Assembly: GCA_032881465.1 (NCBI GenBank)
Contig: CP126168.1
Location: 496,001 to 560,000 of the forward strand
From: Parvibaculaceae bacterium PLY_AMNH_Bact1
Lineage (GTDB): Bacteria; Pseudomonadota; Alphaproteobacteria; Parvibaculales; Parvibaculaceae
Reading direction: 5' to 3'
Length of the DNA stretch: 64,000 nt
A program made the translations under genes and the position numbers. Of the stretch, positions 53,045 through 61,948 are shown piece after piece (the stretch's first letter is position 1; each line of letters begins with the position of its first letter). Below the pieces are notes generated by a model. It saw only the letters and a program-made list of their open reading frames with translations, had not been told where the DNA came from and did no database searches.

Positions 53045-54116
53045 CGCCGAAGGCGCCAACCCACATCACGGAGAAGATGTCCGCGCTCGGTTCTGGCCGA
53101 TTGGAGAAACGCACCGGCGGGGCAATGAGTTCATTGTTGCCGTTAAACGTGCCCACAATTCCCCAAAGAGCCGACAGTTCTGTCTCGGCAAAACCTAGGT
53201 AACGCAAGTCATGGGCCTCAACACGGGTATGCCCGTTCGGCAGCTCTTGCACCCGCCAGGCAACCTCACCCATGGCAAAGCGCTCGAGGATGCGATACTC
53301 CATCGTCCGTGAAAGTTCGTTGATAAGTGCACTCTCTGCCTTTGGATAAGTTTGCCACTCAATTGGCGTATCTGTGAGTGGCGAGTAGAAGCCGACACGA
53401 ATGGCATCATCTGTCTCGGCCGTCATGCGCCGGAACCAGGGCTGGAAGAGTGTCGGATAGGAAGAAACTTCGGCAGTCTCTATACCCTGTTCGGCCAGAC
53501 TCTCATGCGCGGCAATCTTTGTTCCTTCATTGATGCCCCAGGCATAGACCTGCCATCCCACGCTCATCACAATTGCAGCGCCTGCAATATGCGGTGACCA
53601 CCCAGGTTTGCCGAAGGTCCCCCGGCGCACAAGCCATCCACCGATGAGCGCGAGCGCAAGAATGCCGGTATAGACCGGGTCAATAATTGACATGGCATTG
53701 ACGGCGAAACGCTCATCGGAGAAAGGAGCCAGCAACTGAGTGCCATAAGGTGTCAGCACATCTAGGAATGGATGGGTGAGAAATGCGAGCACAGACAGCC
53801 ATATCCAGGCGCTGAGTGCTTGTGAGTTGGAGAGCCCCACGGGGAATTTCCCGGGCGTTCGTTCAGCCCGCCACTGATACATCTTCCAGATGGCGACGCC
53901 GACGAGCGGACCAGCGATGGGTCCAAAGAAAACAGAATGGGTGATCCCGCGATGGTGCACCCACTCGCTGAAGGGATCAGACAGGCTGCCGAAGACATCA
54001 AGGTCGGGAACCGTTGCCAAGGCTGCCCCTGCGGCAATTGCCCGCCACCCGAATTTGGATTGGAAACCGACCTGGCCCACAACGGCACCAAAAACAGCCT
54101 GTGTCACTGTATCCAC
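53040..54116 (-). CDS. YdjM-type membrane-bound metal-dependent hydrolase
   Basis: 358 residues. Metal-site motifs are PDLDVFG near residue 38, HHRGITHSVFFG near 53 and THPFLDVLTPYG near 115, in a membrane domain of five or six helices (PF04307), followed by a C-terminal soluble region (about 195-358). The start is a GTG at 54116 with AGGAGA upstream; the in-frame extension to 54194 has no ribosome site. The biochemical role of the family is not settled. Confidence 0.88.
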   Translation of the reverse strand: MDTVTQAVFGAVVGQVGFQSKFGWRAIAAGAALATVPDLDVFGSLSDPFSEWVHHRGITHSVFFGPIAGPLVGVAIWKMYQWRAERTPGKFPVGLSNSQALSAWIWLSVLAFLTHPFLDVLTPYGTQLLAPFSDERFAVNAMSIIDPVYTGILALALIGGWLVRRGTFGKPGWSPHIAGAAIVMSVGWQVYAWGINEGTKIAAHESLAEQGIETAEVSSYPTLFQPWFRRMTAETDDAIRVGFYSPLTDTPIEWQTYPKAESALINELSRTMEYRILERFAMGEVAWRVQELPNGHTRVEAHDLRYLGFAETELSALWGIVGTFNGNNELIAPPVRFSNRPEPSADIFSVMWVGAFGE

Positions 54117-54328
54117 GAACAATCTCCTCCACGGCCAATCTAACCAAGCCGACGCTCTTCGCGCCCTGCCAAAATACCGGTAATCTCCGGTCAAACGAGC
54201 GTTTCTAAGATAAGTGCCAAAACTTTTACTGGCGGATTATCTGTCCGGAAACGCGAAAACAAGAATAAGACCGTTCTGTACTAATGCGTCCAGGACGATC
54301 TCAGTAGTGATAAATAGGGGAAAAAGCC

Positions 54329-55318
54329 ATGCGGGCAATGCGTGTGCAGGAATTGTCGGACGATATTGGTTCGATTCAGCAGGTTGATGTGGATTTGCCG
54401 CCACCTGGTGAGGGAGAGGTCCGGCTAAAATTGAAGGCCTGCTCAATCAATTTTCCAGATCTCCTGATGATTCAGGGAAAATATCAGTTCAAGCCGGATC
54501 TGCCCTTTTCGCCTGGCATGGAAGGATCGGGCATTGTTACAGAGCTCGGGCCTGGCGTAGACAACGTCTCCATTGGTGATGAAGTGGTGGCGGGCCTCCG
54601 GACCGGTGGATTTGCAGAAGAAGTGAACGCCGCTGCCGCTGCCTGCCGCCCAATTCCAAAAGGCATGGATTTTGTGAAAGCCGCGGCTTATCCCGCCGCT
54701 TATCTCACAGCTTATGTCGCGCTGGTTGTCCGCGGCAATCTGAAGGCGGGAGAAACGCTGTTGGTCCACGGCAGCACCGGCGGTGTGGGGCTGGCGGCAG
54801 TGGATGTTGGCAAGCTTTTGGGCGCCACGGTCATCGCCACGTCAGCCTCTGATAAAAAACTCAAAACCGTCAAAGAGCGCGGCGCAGACCATGTGCTGAA
54901 TGTAGGCGAGGGGTTCAGACAAAAAGTCAAAGACCTCACCGGCGGCAGGGGTGCCGATGTGATTTATGACCCAGTTGGTGGCGATGTGTTCGATGAGTCA
55001 GTGCGTTGCATTGCCTGGAATGGCCGCTTGTTGGTCATCGGGTTTACCAGCGGTCGCATTCCAAGCGTCCCGGTCAACATGCCCTTGATCAAAGGGTTCT
55101 CGGTCGTTGGCGTGCGGGCGGGGGAATATGGTCGTCGTGACCCGGAAGCCGGGAAAGAGAACATCGCGACCATCGACACTTGGGCAAGTGAGGGCAAGAT
55201 TGACCCTTATGTCTGCGCGACATTCCCGTTGGACCAGGCAGTCGATGCCATGCGCATGTTGCAAGAAAGACAGGCAGTGGGCAAAGTGGTACTCACCATG
55301 AATGAGGACACACAATGA
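54329..55318 (+). CDS. NADPH:quinone oxidoreductase family protein (zinc-less MDR)
   Basis: 329 residues, medium-chain dehydrogenase/reductase without zinc ligands. NAD(P)-binding VHGSTGGVGLAA is near 147; the N-terminal GroES-like part has INFPDLLMIQGKYQ and FSPGMEGSGIV. It reduces quinones or activated double bonds with NADPH. It overlaps the next lipoprotein gene by four bases. Confidence 0.93.
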   Translation: MRAMRVQELSDDIGSIQQVDVDLPPPGEGEVRLKLKACSINFPDLLMIQGKYQFKPDLPFSPGMEGSGIVTELGPGVDNVSIGDEVVAGLRTGGFAEEVNAAAAACRPIPKGMDFVKAAAYPAAYLTAYVALVVRGNLKAGETLLVHGSTGGVGLAAVDVGKLLGATVIATSASDKKLKTVKERGADHVLNVGEGFRQKVKDLTGGRGADVIYDPVGGDVFDESVRCIAWNGRLLVIGFTSGRIPSVPVNMPLIKGFSVVGVRAGEYGRRDPEAGKENIATIDTWASEGKIDPYVCATFPLDQAVDAMRMLQERQAVGKVVLTMNEDTQ

Positions 55319-55869
55319 TGCGTGCAACACTTGGATTGGCTGCTGTTTCCCTATTGCTTGCAACAAGCGCCTGCGGGGCCGAAGAGGCATCAACACTTGA
55401 GCTCACAGAGAATGGCTTGGGGGGTCTAGGAAGTGGAACAGCCTATTCAGTTGAAGGCGTATCAGAGGCCCTGCCGGACTATGCCGTGACAGCAGAAAAC
55501 TATTACGCGGAGGGGGATCCTTATCCCATGATCGTCGTGCGTGATGGGGACAAGGTGATAGCCGAGGTCCTGCCGCGTTTTGAAATGGAAGAAATGGTCG
55601 GTGGCATCGTCGTGAAAGCCGACGACATCATATTCGACGAGCGTGTGTCGCTGGGCATGAAATATGCCGATCTAAGCGTGGAGCCTCAGGATTGCGTGGC
55701 CGGCCTAGAAGAACGCTCCGGTCTGGCACTCTGTCGTGACGGTAAAGTGCCCCATGTAGGGCTCATTTTCGGTGGTGACTATGCGGGTCCCGACGGAATG
55801 TTGCCCCCGGCAGAAGTGTTAGCAACATTTACAGTTCAGGAAATTACCTGGTCAGCCGGGGTGCTTTAG
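55315..55869 (+). CDS. lipoprotein, possibly DUF1131 (YfeY-like)
   Basis: 184 residues. Lipobox TSAC with Cys near 20, then a beta-rich domain. TENGLGGLGSGTAYS near the N-terminus and VSLGMKYADL near 105 look like two copies of one small module that DUF1131 proteins also show; I hold this match loosely. ATG 55315 overlaps the upstream stop, so it is cotranslated with the reductase. A repeat copy begins at its end. Confidence 0.72.
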   Translation: MMRATLGLAAVSLLLATSACGAEEASTLELTENGLGGLGSGTAYSVEGVSEALPDYAVTAENYYAEGDPYPMIVVRDGDKVIAEVLPRFEMEEMVGGIVVKADDIIFDERVSLGMKYADLSVEPQDCVAGLEERSGLALCRDGKVPHVGLIFGGDYAGPDGMLPPAEVLATFTVQEITWSAGVL

Positions 55870-55925
55870 AGCATTTCCAGGTGAAGTGGACCCGGTTCAT
55901 CGTTTGGAAACGCGCTGCAACAAAT
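55865..55925. repeat. dispersed palindromic repeat, copy 5
   Basis: It begins TTAGAGCATTTCCAGGTGAAG and continues with CCCGGTTCATC and TTGGAAACGCGC. The outer arms ATTTCCA/TGGAAAC and inner arms GTGAA/TTCAT pair with one mismatch or wobble each. It overlaps the lipoprotein stop and ends three bases before the next gene. Confidence 0.72.
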
Positions 55926-55927
55926 GT

Positions 55928-56206
55928 TCAGGACGCGTCTTTTTCTTTGTTCTCAAAGAAAACAGACCAGACACGGATGATTATCCAGATCGGCACCACA
56001 ATGATCGCGCCGATGACGAAATAACCCCAGGCAGAGCCTAGGAACTCAAAGCCGAGATCCCAGACCTCAACGACTGTGTCCAGAAAGCTGGTCCAGAACC
56101 CATAGGGTTCAATACCGAAAATGACGAGGACAATACCGACCAGGAACGACACGATGGCGAGTTTAAGGATCGTGGGAATAACCGGCCCGCCGAAATACTT
56201 CTCCAT
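55928..56206 (-). CDS. small integral membrane protein (DUF6460-like)
   Basis: 92 residues with two long hydrophobic segments (about 10-32 and 55-80) linked by an aromatic loop. The N-terminus MEKYFGGPVIPTILKLAI is recognisable from DUF6460-type alphaproteobacterial proteins. Function unknown. It is bounded by two repeat copies, one on each side. Confidence 0.78.
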   Translation of the reverse strand: MEKYFGGPVIPTILKLAIVSFLVGIVLVIFGIEPYGFWTSFLDTVVEVWDLGFEFLGSAWGYFVIGAIIVVPIWIIIRVWSVFFENKEKDAS

Positions 56207-56272
56207 GTCGTCACCTTTTGTCTTTGTTGTCGCTGGCCCATGACGCCCGCCAAATAGGGCGACAAAATGGCT

Positions 56273-56335
56273 GAAGCGTTTTCAGGAAAAGTGTGGGCGG
56301 TTTTTCACCAACACCGATATGCGAATACGCGGCAA
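56273..56335. repeat. dispersed palindromic repeat, copy 6
   Basis: It begins GAAGCGTTTTCAGGAAAAGTG and continues with GGCGGTTTTTCACC and ATATGCGAATACGCGGC. The inner GGAAAA/TTTTTC arms pair; the right outer arm is degraded. It lies between the small membrane protein and MscS genes. Confidence 0.62.
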
Positions 56336-56379
56336 AAAACGCAAATTTGGGGCGACGTGCGGCCGCCCCAAAAGGTTCC

Positions 56380-57225
56380 TTATGCGCCGTGTTGATAAAC
56401 AGTGCGTGTTGGGAAGGGGATGTCCACACCTTCTGCATCAAACGCTTCTTTGATCTTCTTGGTGAGATCAAATTTGACGCCCCAATAGTCTCCGGCTGCG
56501 CACCAAACACGGGTTGTGAGATCAACAGACGAATCCCCCAGATTGCCCACAACGACCAGCGGCTCTGGTGCTTTGTGGCACCGGTCATCTGCGGCAATGG
56601 CCGCCTTGATGATGCTCATCGCCTTGTCGATATCGGCGTCATAGGCAATGCCATAGACCATGTCGACACGGCGCGTTGAATGCGCTGAATAGTTTTTGAG
56701 CGGTGAACCCCAAACACTTGAGTTCGGAAGGATGATTTGAACATTGTCACCTGTGGCGAGCTCTGTGGTGAAGAGAGTGAGGTCTTTTACGGTGCCCGAC
56801 ATGCCATTCAGCTCGACAAACTGGCCTACGCGGAACGGTCGGAACACCAGCAACATTACGCCAGCCGCGACGTTGGAAAGTGTGCCTTGAAGTGCAAGGC
56901 CAATGGCCAAACTGGCTGCACCGAGAACAGCGATGAGACTTGTGGTTTCAACGCCGAACTGCCCCAGCACCGCCAGGACGGTGGCGATGATGACCAGGTA
57001 ACGAACGATAGAGCCAAAAAAGCCCTTTAGCATCTCATCTGAGTTCAGAGGCTTATCAAGCGCCTTGATGGTGAAAGCACGCGCGCGCCCGGCGATCCAG
57101 AACCCCAAAATAAGGATAAGGACGGCGCCAATAATGCTGAGGCCATGCTCAACAAAAAGCGGCACAAGTGTATCGGCGTTGTCGCGCATGCCTTCCGGCA
57201 GCGCTGCAGTAAGTGATTCAGGCAT
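56380..57225 (-). CDS. small-conductance mechanosensitive channel (MscS family)
   Basis: 281 residues. Three membrane helices (about 25-50, 68-90, 95-125), the pore helix with Ala/Gly packing (AASLAIGLALQGTLSNVAAG near 105), then the beta domain and a C-terminal alpha/beta vestibule. Gated by membrane tension, it releases solutes on osmotic downshift. The length is that of E. coli MscS. Confidence 0.95.
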   Translation of the reverse strand: MPESLTAALPEGMRDNADTLVPLFVEHGLSIIGAVLILILGFWIAGRARAFTIKALDKPLNSDEMLKGFFGSIVRYLVIIATVLAVLGQFGVETTSLIAVLGAASLAIGLALQGTLSNVAAGVMLLVFRPFRVGQFVELNGMSGTVKDLTLFTTELATGDNVQIILPNSSVWGSPLKNYSAHSTRRVDMVYGIAYDADIDKAMSIIKAAIAADDRCHKAPEPLVVVGNLGDSSVDLTTRVWCAAGDYWGVKFDLTKKIKEAFDAEGVDIPFPTRTVYQHGA

Positions 57226-57293
57226 TCATATCCCCAACTAGGTCAAATTAGAACTTTGGTACCCCCGGCTCTAAGCGCGCATCTTGGCCAAGA

Positions 57294-59897
57294 ATGACAG
57301 ATTCCGCCAGCCAAAAGCGTGAGGTGAGGGTTATAGTTCGGCCTATGGACGTGGATGATCGCCTGAATTTGGATCTGGCGGCTGGGGCTCAAAGGCTCCC
57401 GGCTATTTTTGATGCCTGGTTCGCAGAGCGGGGTTGGGAACCGCGACCCCACCAGCTGGAACTGATGCAGCTCGGCCTTCAGGACCGATCTTCCCTGCTG
57501 GTCGCGCCCACTGGCGGCGGGAAGACGCTGGGGGGCTTCCTGGCGTCCCTTGTCGAGTTGGAAGAGCGGGGCGCTCGAAAACCGGGGAGCGCCGACAAAG
57601 GTCTCCACACGCTCTACATTTCGCCGCTTAAAGCCCTCGCGGTGGATGTGAAACGCAACCTTGAAATGCCGATTGCAGAAATGGGGTTGCCTATAACACT
57701 GGAAACCAGGACAGGCGACACACCGCAAAACCGTCGTCTGCGTCAGCGCCATGAGCCACCAGACATCCTCATGACCACGCCCGAACAGCTAGCGCTCCTT
57801 CTGTCTTATGAGGATGCAGAGCGCATGTTCGGCAACCTAAAGTGCGTGATCCTGGATGAGCTCCACGCGATGGTGAACACCAAGCGGGGCGATCTGTTGG
57901 CTCTCGATCTCGCGCGGCTCTCAACGCTGGCCCCTCGTCATCGGCGGGTGGGGCTGTCTGCAACGGTTGCCGACCCGGATCAGTTGCGCCGCTTTCTGAT
58001 CCCTCAAATAAGCAAGCAATCCCGAATGGCGGAGATTGTCCGCGGCGAAGCGGGCGCCACCCCCGATGTGTCCATCCTGGTGCCAGAAGAACGGGTTCCC
58101 TGGTCGGGTCATTCCGCCAAGCATGCGATTGACGCGGTCTATGGCATCATCCGCGAAAACAAAACGGTGTTGGTATTTGTGAACACACGCAGCCAGGCTG
58201 AATTTGTATTTCAGGAATTATGGCGCGCGAATGAAGACGCTCTGCCCATTGCGCTTCATCATGGGTCTCTGTCGGCGGAACAACGTCGCAAGGTTGAAGC
58301 CGCCATGACGGAAGGCAGCCTGCGGGCGATCGTGTGTACATCGACCCTCGATCTCGGCATTGACTGGGGCGATGTGGATCTCGTCATCAATTTGGGGGCA
58401 CCCAAAGGCGCAAGCCGCCTGCTTCAGCGCATTGGACGCGCGAACCACCGGCTGAACGATCCAAGCCGCGCCTTGCTTGTGCCTGCCAACCGATTTGAGG
58501 TTTTGGAATGTGAGGCTGCACGTTCAGCTGCCATCGCAGGTGTGCATGACGGCATGAAAGAAAAGACGGGCAGTCTTGACGTCTTGGCTCAGCATGTTTT
58601 TGGCACGGCCTGCAGCGGCCCCTTCGACACGGACCTGTTTTACGAAGAAGTACGGAGTGCCGCACCCTATGCGGCGCTCGACCGCGCCGCATTTGACCGG
58701 GTGGTCGACTTTGTGAGCACCGGCGGGTACGCGCTCAAAACCTATGATCGCTATCGCCGCCTTCGCCCCGTCGATCCCAACGGAAATGATCACCGCATGC
58801 GCCTCGCGCACCCAAGGCTGGCACAGCAATACCGCATGAATGTCGGTACTATCGTTGAAGCGCCCATGCTTGATGTGCGCCTTGTTCGCAGGCGGCCCGC
58901 AGCTGGGGCGTCGCTTGGGCGTGGCGGCAGGAGGCTCGGGCAAATCGAAGAATATTTCATTGAACAGCTGGTGCCTGGTGACACATTCCTTTTCGCCGGA
59001 AAGGTGCTGCGCTTTGAAGGCCTGGTCGAAACCGAAGCTGTGGTGACAAGCACGAAAGACGAGAACCCCACCATTCCGTCCTACTATGGCGGCAAGTTTC
59101 CCCTCTCGACCTACCTCGCATCCCAAGTGCGACACATGTTGGCGACCCCTGAAGACTGGCACAAATTACCCGATCAGGTTTCCGAATGGCTACGCATTCA
59201 GCAATGGCGCTCTGTTCTGCCGAAAGAAGGTGGGCTTTTGGTCGAGACTTTTCCGAGAGGCGATCGCTTTTACATGGTTTGCTATCCCTTTGAGGGGCGC
59301 CTTGCCCATCAGACGCTGGGCATGCTGCTGACAAAGCGCCTGGATCGCCTGGGCGCACGGCCGCTCGGGTTTATTGCCAGTGAATACGCACTGGCCATAT
59401 GGGGCCTGCGGGACATGGGACTCTTGGTGGAGCGCGGGCAATTGTCGCTGGAAGAGCTCTTCGCTGAGGATATGTTGGGCGACGATCTGGAGGCCTGGCT
59501 TGCAGAATCGAACCTCATGAAACGCACCTTCCGAGCCTGCGCCATCATTGCGGGGCTCATCGAGCGACGGTTCCCGGGCAAGGAGAAGTCTGGGCGCCAG
59601 GTCACGTTCTCTTCCGACCTCATCTATGATGTGCTCAGAGAACACGAGCCGGATCACATTCTTTTGCAGGCCACCCATGACGATGCCGCAGCGGGGCTGT
59701 TGGATGTGGCGCGCGTATCGGACATGCTTGCCCGAATCAAGGGTAAGATAGAGCTCAAGCGCCTGGAGCGGGTGTCTCCCCTGGCCGTGCCGGTCTTGCT
59801 CGACATCAGTAAGGAAACGGTTCACGGCGATGCCAATGAAGCCCTGCTGGCGGAAGCAGCCGATGATCTGATTGAGGAAGCGACTCGCCTTGTATGA
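57294..59897 (+). CDS. ligase-associated DEXH helicase (Lhr type)
   Basis: 867 residues. Walker A APTGGGKT is near 75, motif II LDELHA near 190, motif III LSATV near 222, motif VI QRIGRANHR near 380, then a winged-helix and a C-terminal Lhr core domain. The family occurs with a DNA ligase, exonuclease and PdeM in repair clusters. ATG 57294 is the likely start though a ribosome site is weak; ATG 57345 is an alternative. It is coupled to pdeM. Confidence 0.93.
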   Translation: MTDSASQKREVRVIVRPMDVDDRLNLDLAAGAQRLPAIFDAWFAERGWEPRPHQLELMQLGLQDRSSLLVAPTGGGKTLGGFLASLVELEERGARKPGSADKGLHTLYISPLKALAVDVKRNLEMPIAEMGLPITLETRTGDTPQNRRLRQRHEPPDILMTTPEQLALLLSYEDAERMFGNLKCVILDELHAMVNTKRGDLLALDLARLSTLAPRHRRVGLSATVADPDQLRRFLIPQISKQSRMAEIVRGEAGATPDVSILVPEERVPWSGHSAKHAIDAVYGIIRENKTVLVFVNTRSQAEFVFQELWRANEDALPIALHHGSLSAEQRRKVEAAMTEGSLRAIVCTSTLDLGIDWGDVDLVINLGAPKGASRLLQRIGRANHRLNDPSRALLVPANRFEVLECEAARSAAIAGVHDGMKEKTGSLDVLAQHVFGTACSGPFDTDLFYEEVRSAAPYAALDRAAFDRVVDFVSTGGYALKTYDRYRRLRPVDPNGNDHRMRLAHPRLAQQYRMNVGTIVEAPMLDVRLVRRRPAAGASLGRGGRRLGQIEEYFIEQLVPGDTFLFAGKVLRFEGLVETEAVVTSTKDENPTIPSYYGGKFPLSTYLASQVRHMLATPEDWHKLPDQVSEWLRIQQWRSVLPKEGGLLVETFPRGDRFYMVCYPFEGRLAHQTLGMLLTKRLDRLGARPLGFIASEYALAIWGLRDMGLLVERGQLSLEELFAEDMLGDDLEAWLAESNLMKRTFRACAIIAGLIERRFPGKEKSGRQVTFSSDLIYDVLREHEPDHILLQATHDDAAAGLLDVARVSDMLARIKGKIELKRLERVSPLAVPVLLDISKETVHGDANEALLAEAADDLIEEATRLV

Positions 59898-60606
59898 CAC
59901 ACCAGACAGCGTGAAGACGGAGGAAATCCGTCTCAAAATTTGCGGCGAGACAGTCCTGCCCCTTGTCGAAGGAGCGCTTTACTGGCCGTCTGAAGACTGT
60001 CTCATCGTCGCGGATCTGCATTTTGAGAAAGGCTCGTCCTACGCCACCCGCGGTGTCCACCTGCCGCCTTATGACACGTCAGCCACACTGAACCGTCTTG
60101 AAGAATTGGTGGCCCGTTTGAAGCCAGCTTCCGTCATCGCGCTCGGAGACAGTTTTCACGACGGCCAAGCCCGTGCGCGGATTGCACCAACAGACGCAGC
60201 CCGTATCCAAAACCTCACCAACGCCTGTGCGTGGACCTGGATTGCCGGAAACCATGATCCTCTGCCAGAAGGGTTTGGCGGCACCATCGCTGAAGAAGTT
60301 GAGCGCGCTTCGCTCACCTTTCGCCACGAACCGGCCCCTGCACCCGCAACTGGAGAAGTCGCCGGTCACTTGCATCCCTGTGCTGTAGTGCGTGTGCGCG
60401 GCCGTCGGTTACGGCGTAGATGTTTTGCAAGTGACGGGACGCGACTGATCCTGCCCGCATTCGGTGCCTATACAGGTGGTCTCAATGTGTGTGATGTGGC
60501 CTATAGCGATCTCTTTGCAGGACGTGACTTTCATGCCTGGATGATGGGCCGCGACCAAATCGTGCCAGTTGCAGCCGGAAGGCTGATCCCTGATCGTATG
60601 TCTTAG
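59890..60606 (+). CDS. pdeM: ligase-associated phosphoesterase PdeM
   Basis: 238 residues, calcineurin-like phosphoesterase. Metal motifs are DLHFEKG, GDSFHD, GNHD and GHLHP. It acts with the Lhr-type helicase in DNA damage repair. The start is unsure: TTG 59890 has GAGGAAG nine bases upstream and overlaps the helicase stop by eight bases; TTG 59872 and GTG 59911 are alternatives. Its TAG stop interleaves with the convergent DUF3429 gene (TTAG, 60603-60606). Confidence 0.9.
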   Translation: MYDTPDSVKTEEIRLKICGETVLPLVEGALYWPSEDCLIVADLHFEKGSSYATRGVHLPPYDTSATLNRLEELVARLKPASVIALGDSFHDGQARARIAPTDAARIQNLTNACAWTWIAGNHDPLPEGFGGTIAEEVERASLTFRHEPAPAPATGEVAGHLHPCAVVRVRGRRLRRRCFASDGTRLILPAFGAYTGGLNVCDVAYSDLFAGRDFHAWMMGRDQIVPVAAGRLIPDRMS

Positions 60607-61082
60607 GCGACTAAGAGCCGAACAAGGCTGGCTATGAGAGCCGCACAGACGAAAAAGGTGAGTTGCAACCGGAGAGGCTGATACCAGTCCGGTGCCTCAC
60701 CGGACCTGACGGCGCGAAGATCAGAAACGGCCTGGGCCACAAAAAATAAGAGGAAGACAATAAGAGCGGCTTCCGCCGGCCCAAAAAGGGCGATCCATGC
60801 GACGACGGCAGGGACGACAGACAAGGATAGCTCTTGTGCAAGTCCCGCAGGCGCCCGGCGTTTGAAATGCCCCAGGCGTTGCATCACAGACCCCCAACGA
60901 ATGCCGCCAAGGAAGGACAGAATGATCGCAGCATAGACAAGCTGAGCCTGCAACGCGGTCTGCCCCATTTCAGATGGCCACATCGTCCAGATGACCACGC
61001 TGGTCCCCACAAAGGGGATAACGCCGCCATATCCCAAGAGCTGAGCGCTTCGCGGCATCAGTGGGGCGGGTTTATCGCTCAT
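60603..61082 (-). CDS. DUF3429 membrane protein
   Basis: 159 residues with four to five hydrophobic segments. FLGGIRWGSVM near 60 is the DUF3429 signature. Function unknown. ATG 61082 overlaps the ccdA stop by four bases (ATGA), so the gene is coupled to ccdA. Confidence 0.88.
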   Translation of the reverse strand: MSDKPAPLMPRSAQLLGYGGVIPFVGTSVVIWTMWPSEMGQTALQAQLVYAAIILSFLGGIRWGSVMQRLGHFKRRAPAGLAQELSLSVVPAVVAWIALFGPAEAALIVFLLFFVAQAVSDLRAVRSGEAPDWYQPLRLQLTFFVCAALIASLVRLLVA

Positions 61083-61846
61083 CCGAGTTCCGCGAGCCAC
61101 GGCGCGACCTCTATCATGTAAATGGCAATCGTCTCCAATGTGCCGAAGGCAATCAGCAGACCGGTGCCGATCAGGAGAACACCAGCAGCCACTTCAACCT
61201 TCGGCAGGTGACGTCGGAAGCCGGCAGAGAAGCGCAGGAATGCCTGAACCGCGAGCGCGGCTGCGATGAAGGGAATGCCCAGTCCGGCCGAATAAACACT
61301 TAACAGGGCGACCCCATAGCCCAAGCTCTCCTGTGAGGCGGCGATGGTAAGAATGGTTGCGAGGATCGGGCCGATACAAGGTGTCCAGCCAAAGGCAAAC
61401 GCCAGCCCCACCAGGTAGGGCATCCCGATGCGAGGAACAAAGCCGCTGCCGCTGTCGGGTGTGAAACTTGGCAGAAAACGGACATCGCGATTGAGAAGCG
61501 CGAAGCGGAAGAGCCCCACATAGTGGAGACCTAGGATAATAATGATGACCCCGGCGACCTGCCCGAGGATGACCTTATGTGCCAGCAGAAACGGACTGAT
61601 GGCACCTGCGGAGGCACCCAGCATGATAAAGACCGTAGAGAACCCGGCGACAAAGGCGAGCGAGCCAAAAAGCACCCGTCGCGCAATATCATTCGATGGC
61701 TTATCGATCTCTTCTGTCAGCTCATCAAGAGAGGCACCCGCCACAAAGGAAAGATAGGCGGGAACGAGAGGCAGCACACACGGTGACAGGAAGCTGATGA
61801 TCCCGCCAATAAGTGCAGCCGCAAAGCCTGCGTCAACCCCGTCCAT
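61079..61846 (-). CDS. ccdA: cytochrome c biogenesis protein CcdA
   Basis: 255 residues with six membrane helices. The two redox cysteines lie in SFLSPCVLPLVPAYLSFVAG near residue 22 and GWTPCIGPILA near 155. It carries electrons from cytoplasmic thioredoxin across the membrane for heme attachment to c-type cytochromes. It is first in a pair with DUF3429. Confidence 0.94.
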   Translation of the reverse strand: MDGVDAGFAAALIGGIISFLSPCVLPLVPAYLSFVAGASLDELTEEIDKPSNDIARRVLFGSLAFVAGFSTVFIMLGASAGAISPFLLAHKVILGQVAGVIIIILGLHYVGLFRFALLNRDVRFLPSFTPDSGSGFVPRIGMPYLVGLAFAFGWTPCIGPILATILTIAASQESLGYGVALLSVYSAGLGIPFIAAALAVQAFLRFSAGFRRHLPKVEVAAGVLLIGTGLLIAFGTLETIAIYMIEVAPWLAELG

Positions 61847-61948
61847 TCGTCTGCCAACTCCCGTGCCTTAACCAGTCTTCATTGCTGGTATTGCGTGACA
61901 CAGTTTGAGGTAATGCTCAAGGAACGCAAGTTCACTTGGCAGTGAGGG

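Noticed and set aside
54193-54204. AAACG-AG-CGTTT dyad upstream of the YdjM gene as an operator
   Set aside because: Only five-base arms, and 77 bases from the start; too weak to claim without comparison.
57243-57752. 169-codon minus-strand frame over the start of the helicase gene
   Set aside because: It overlaps conserved helicase motifs on the other strand and lacks domain signals.
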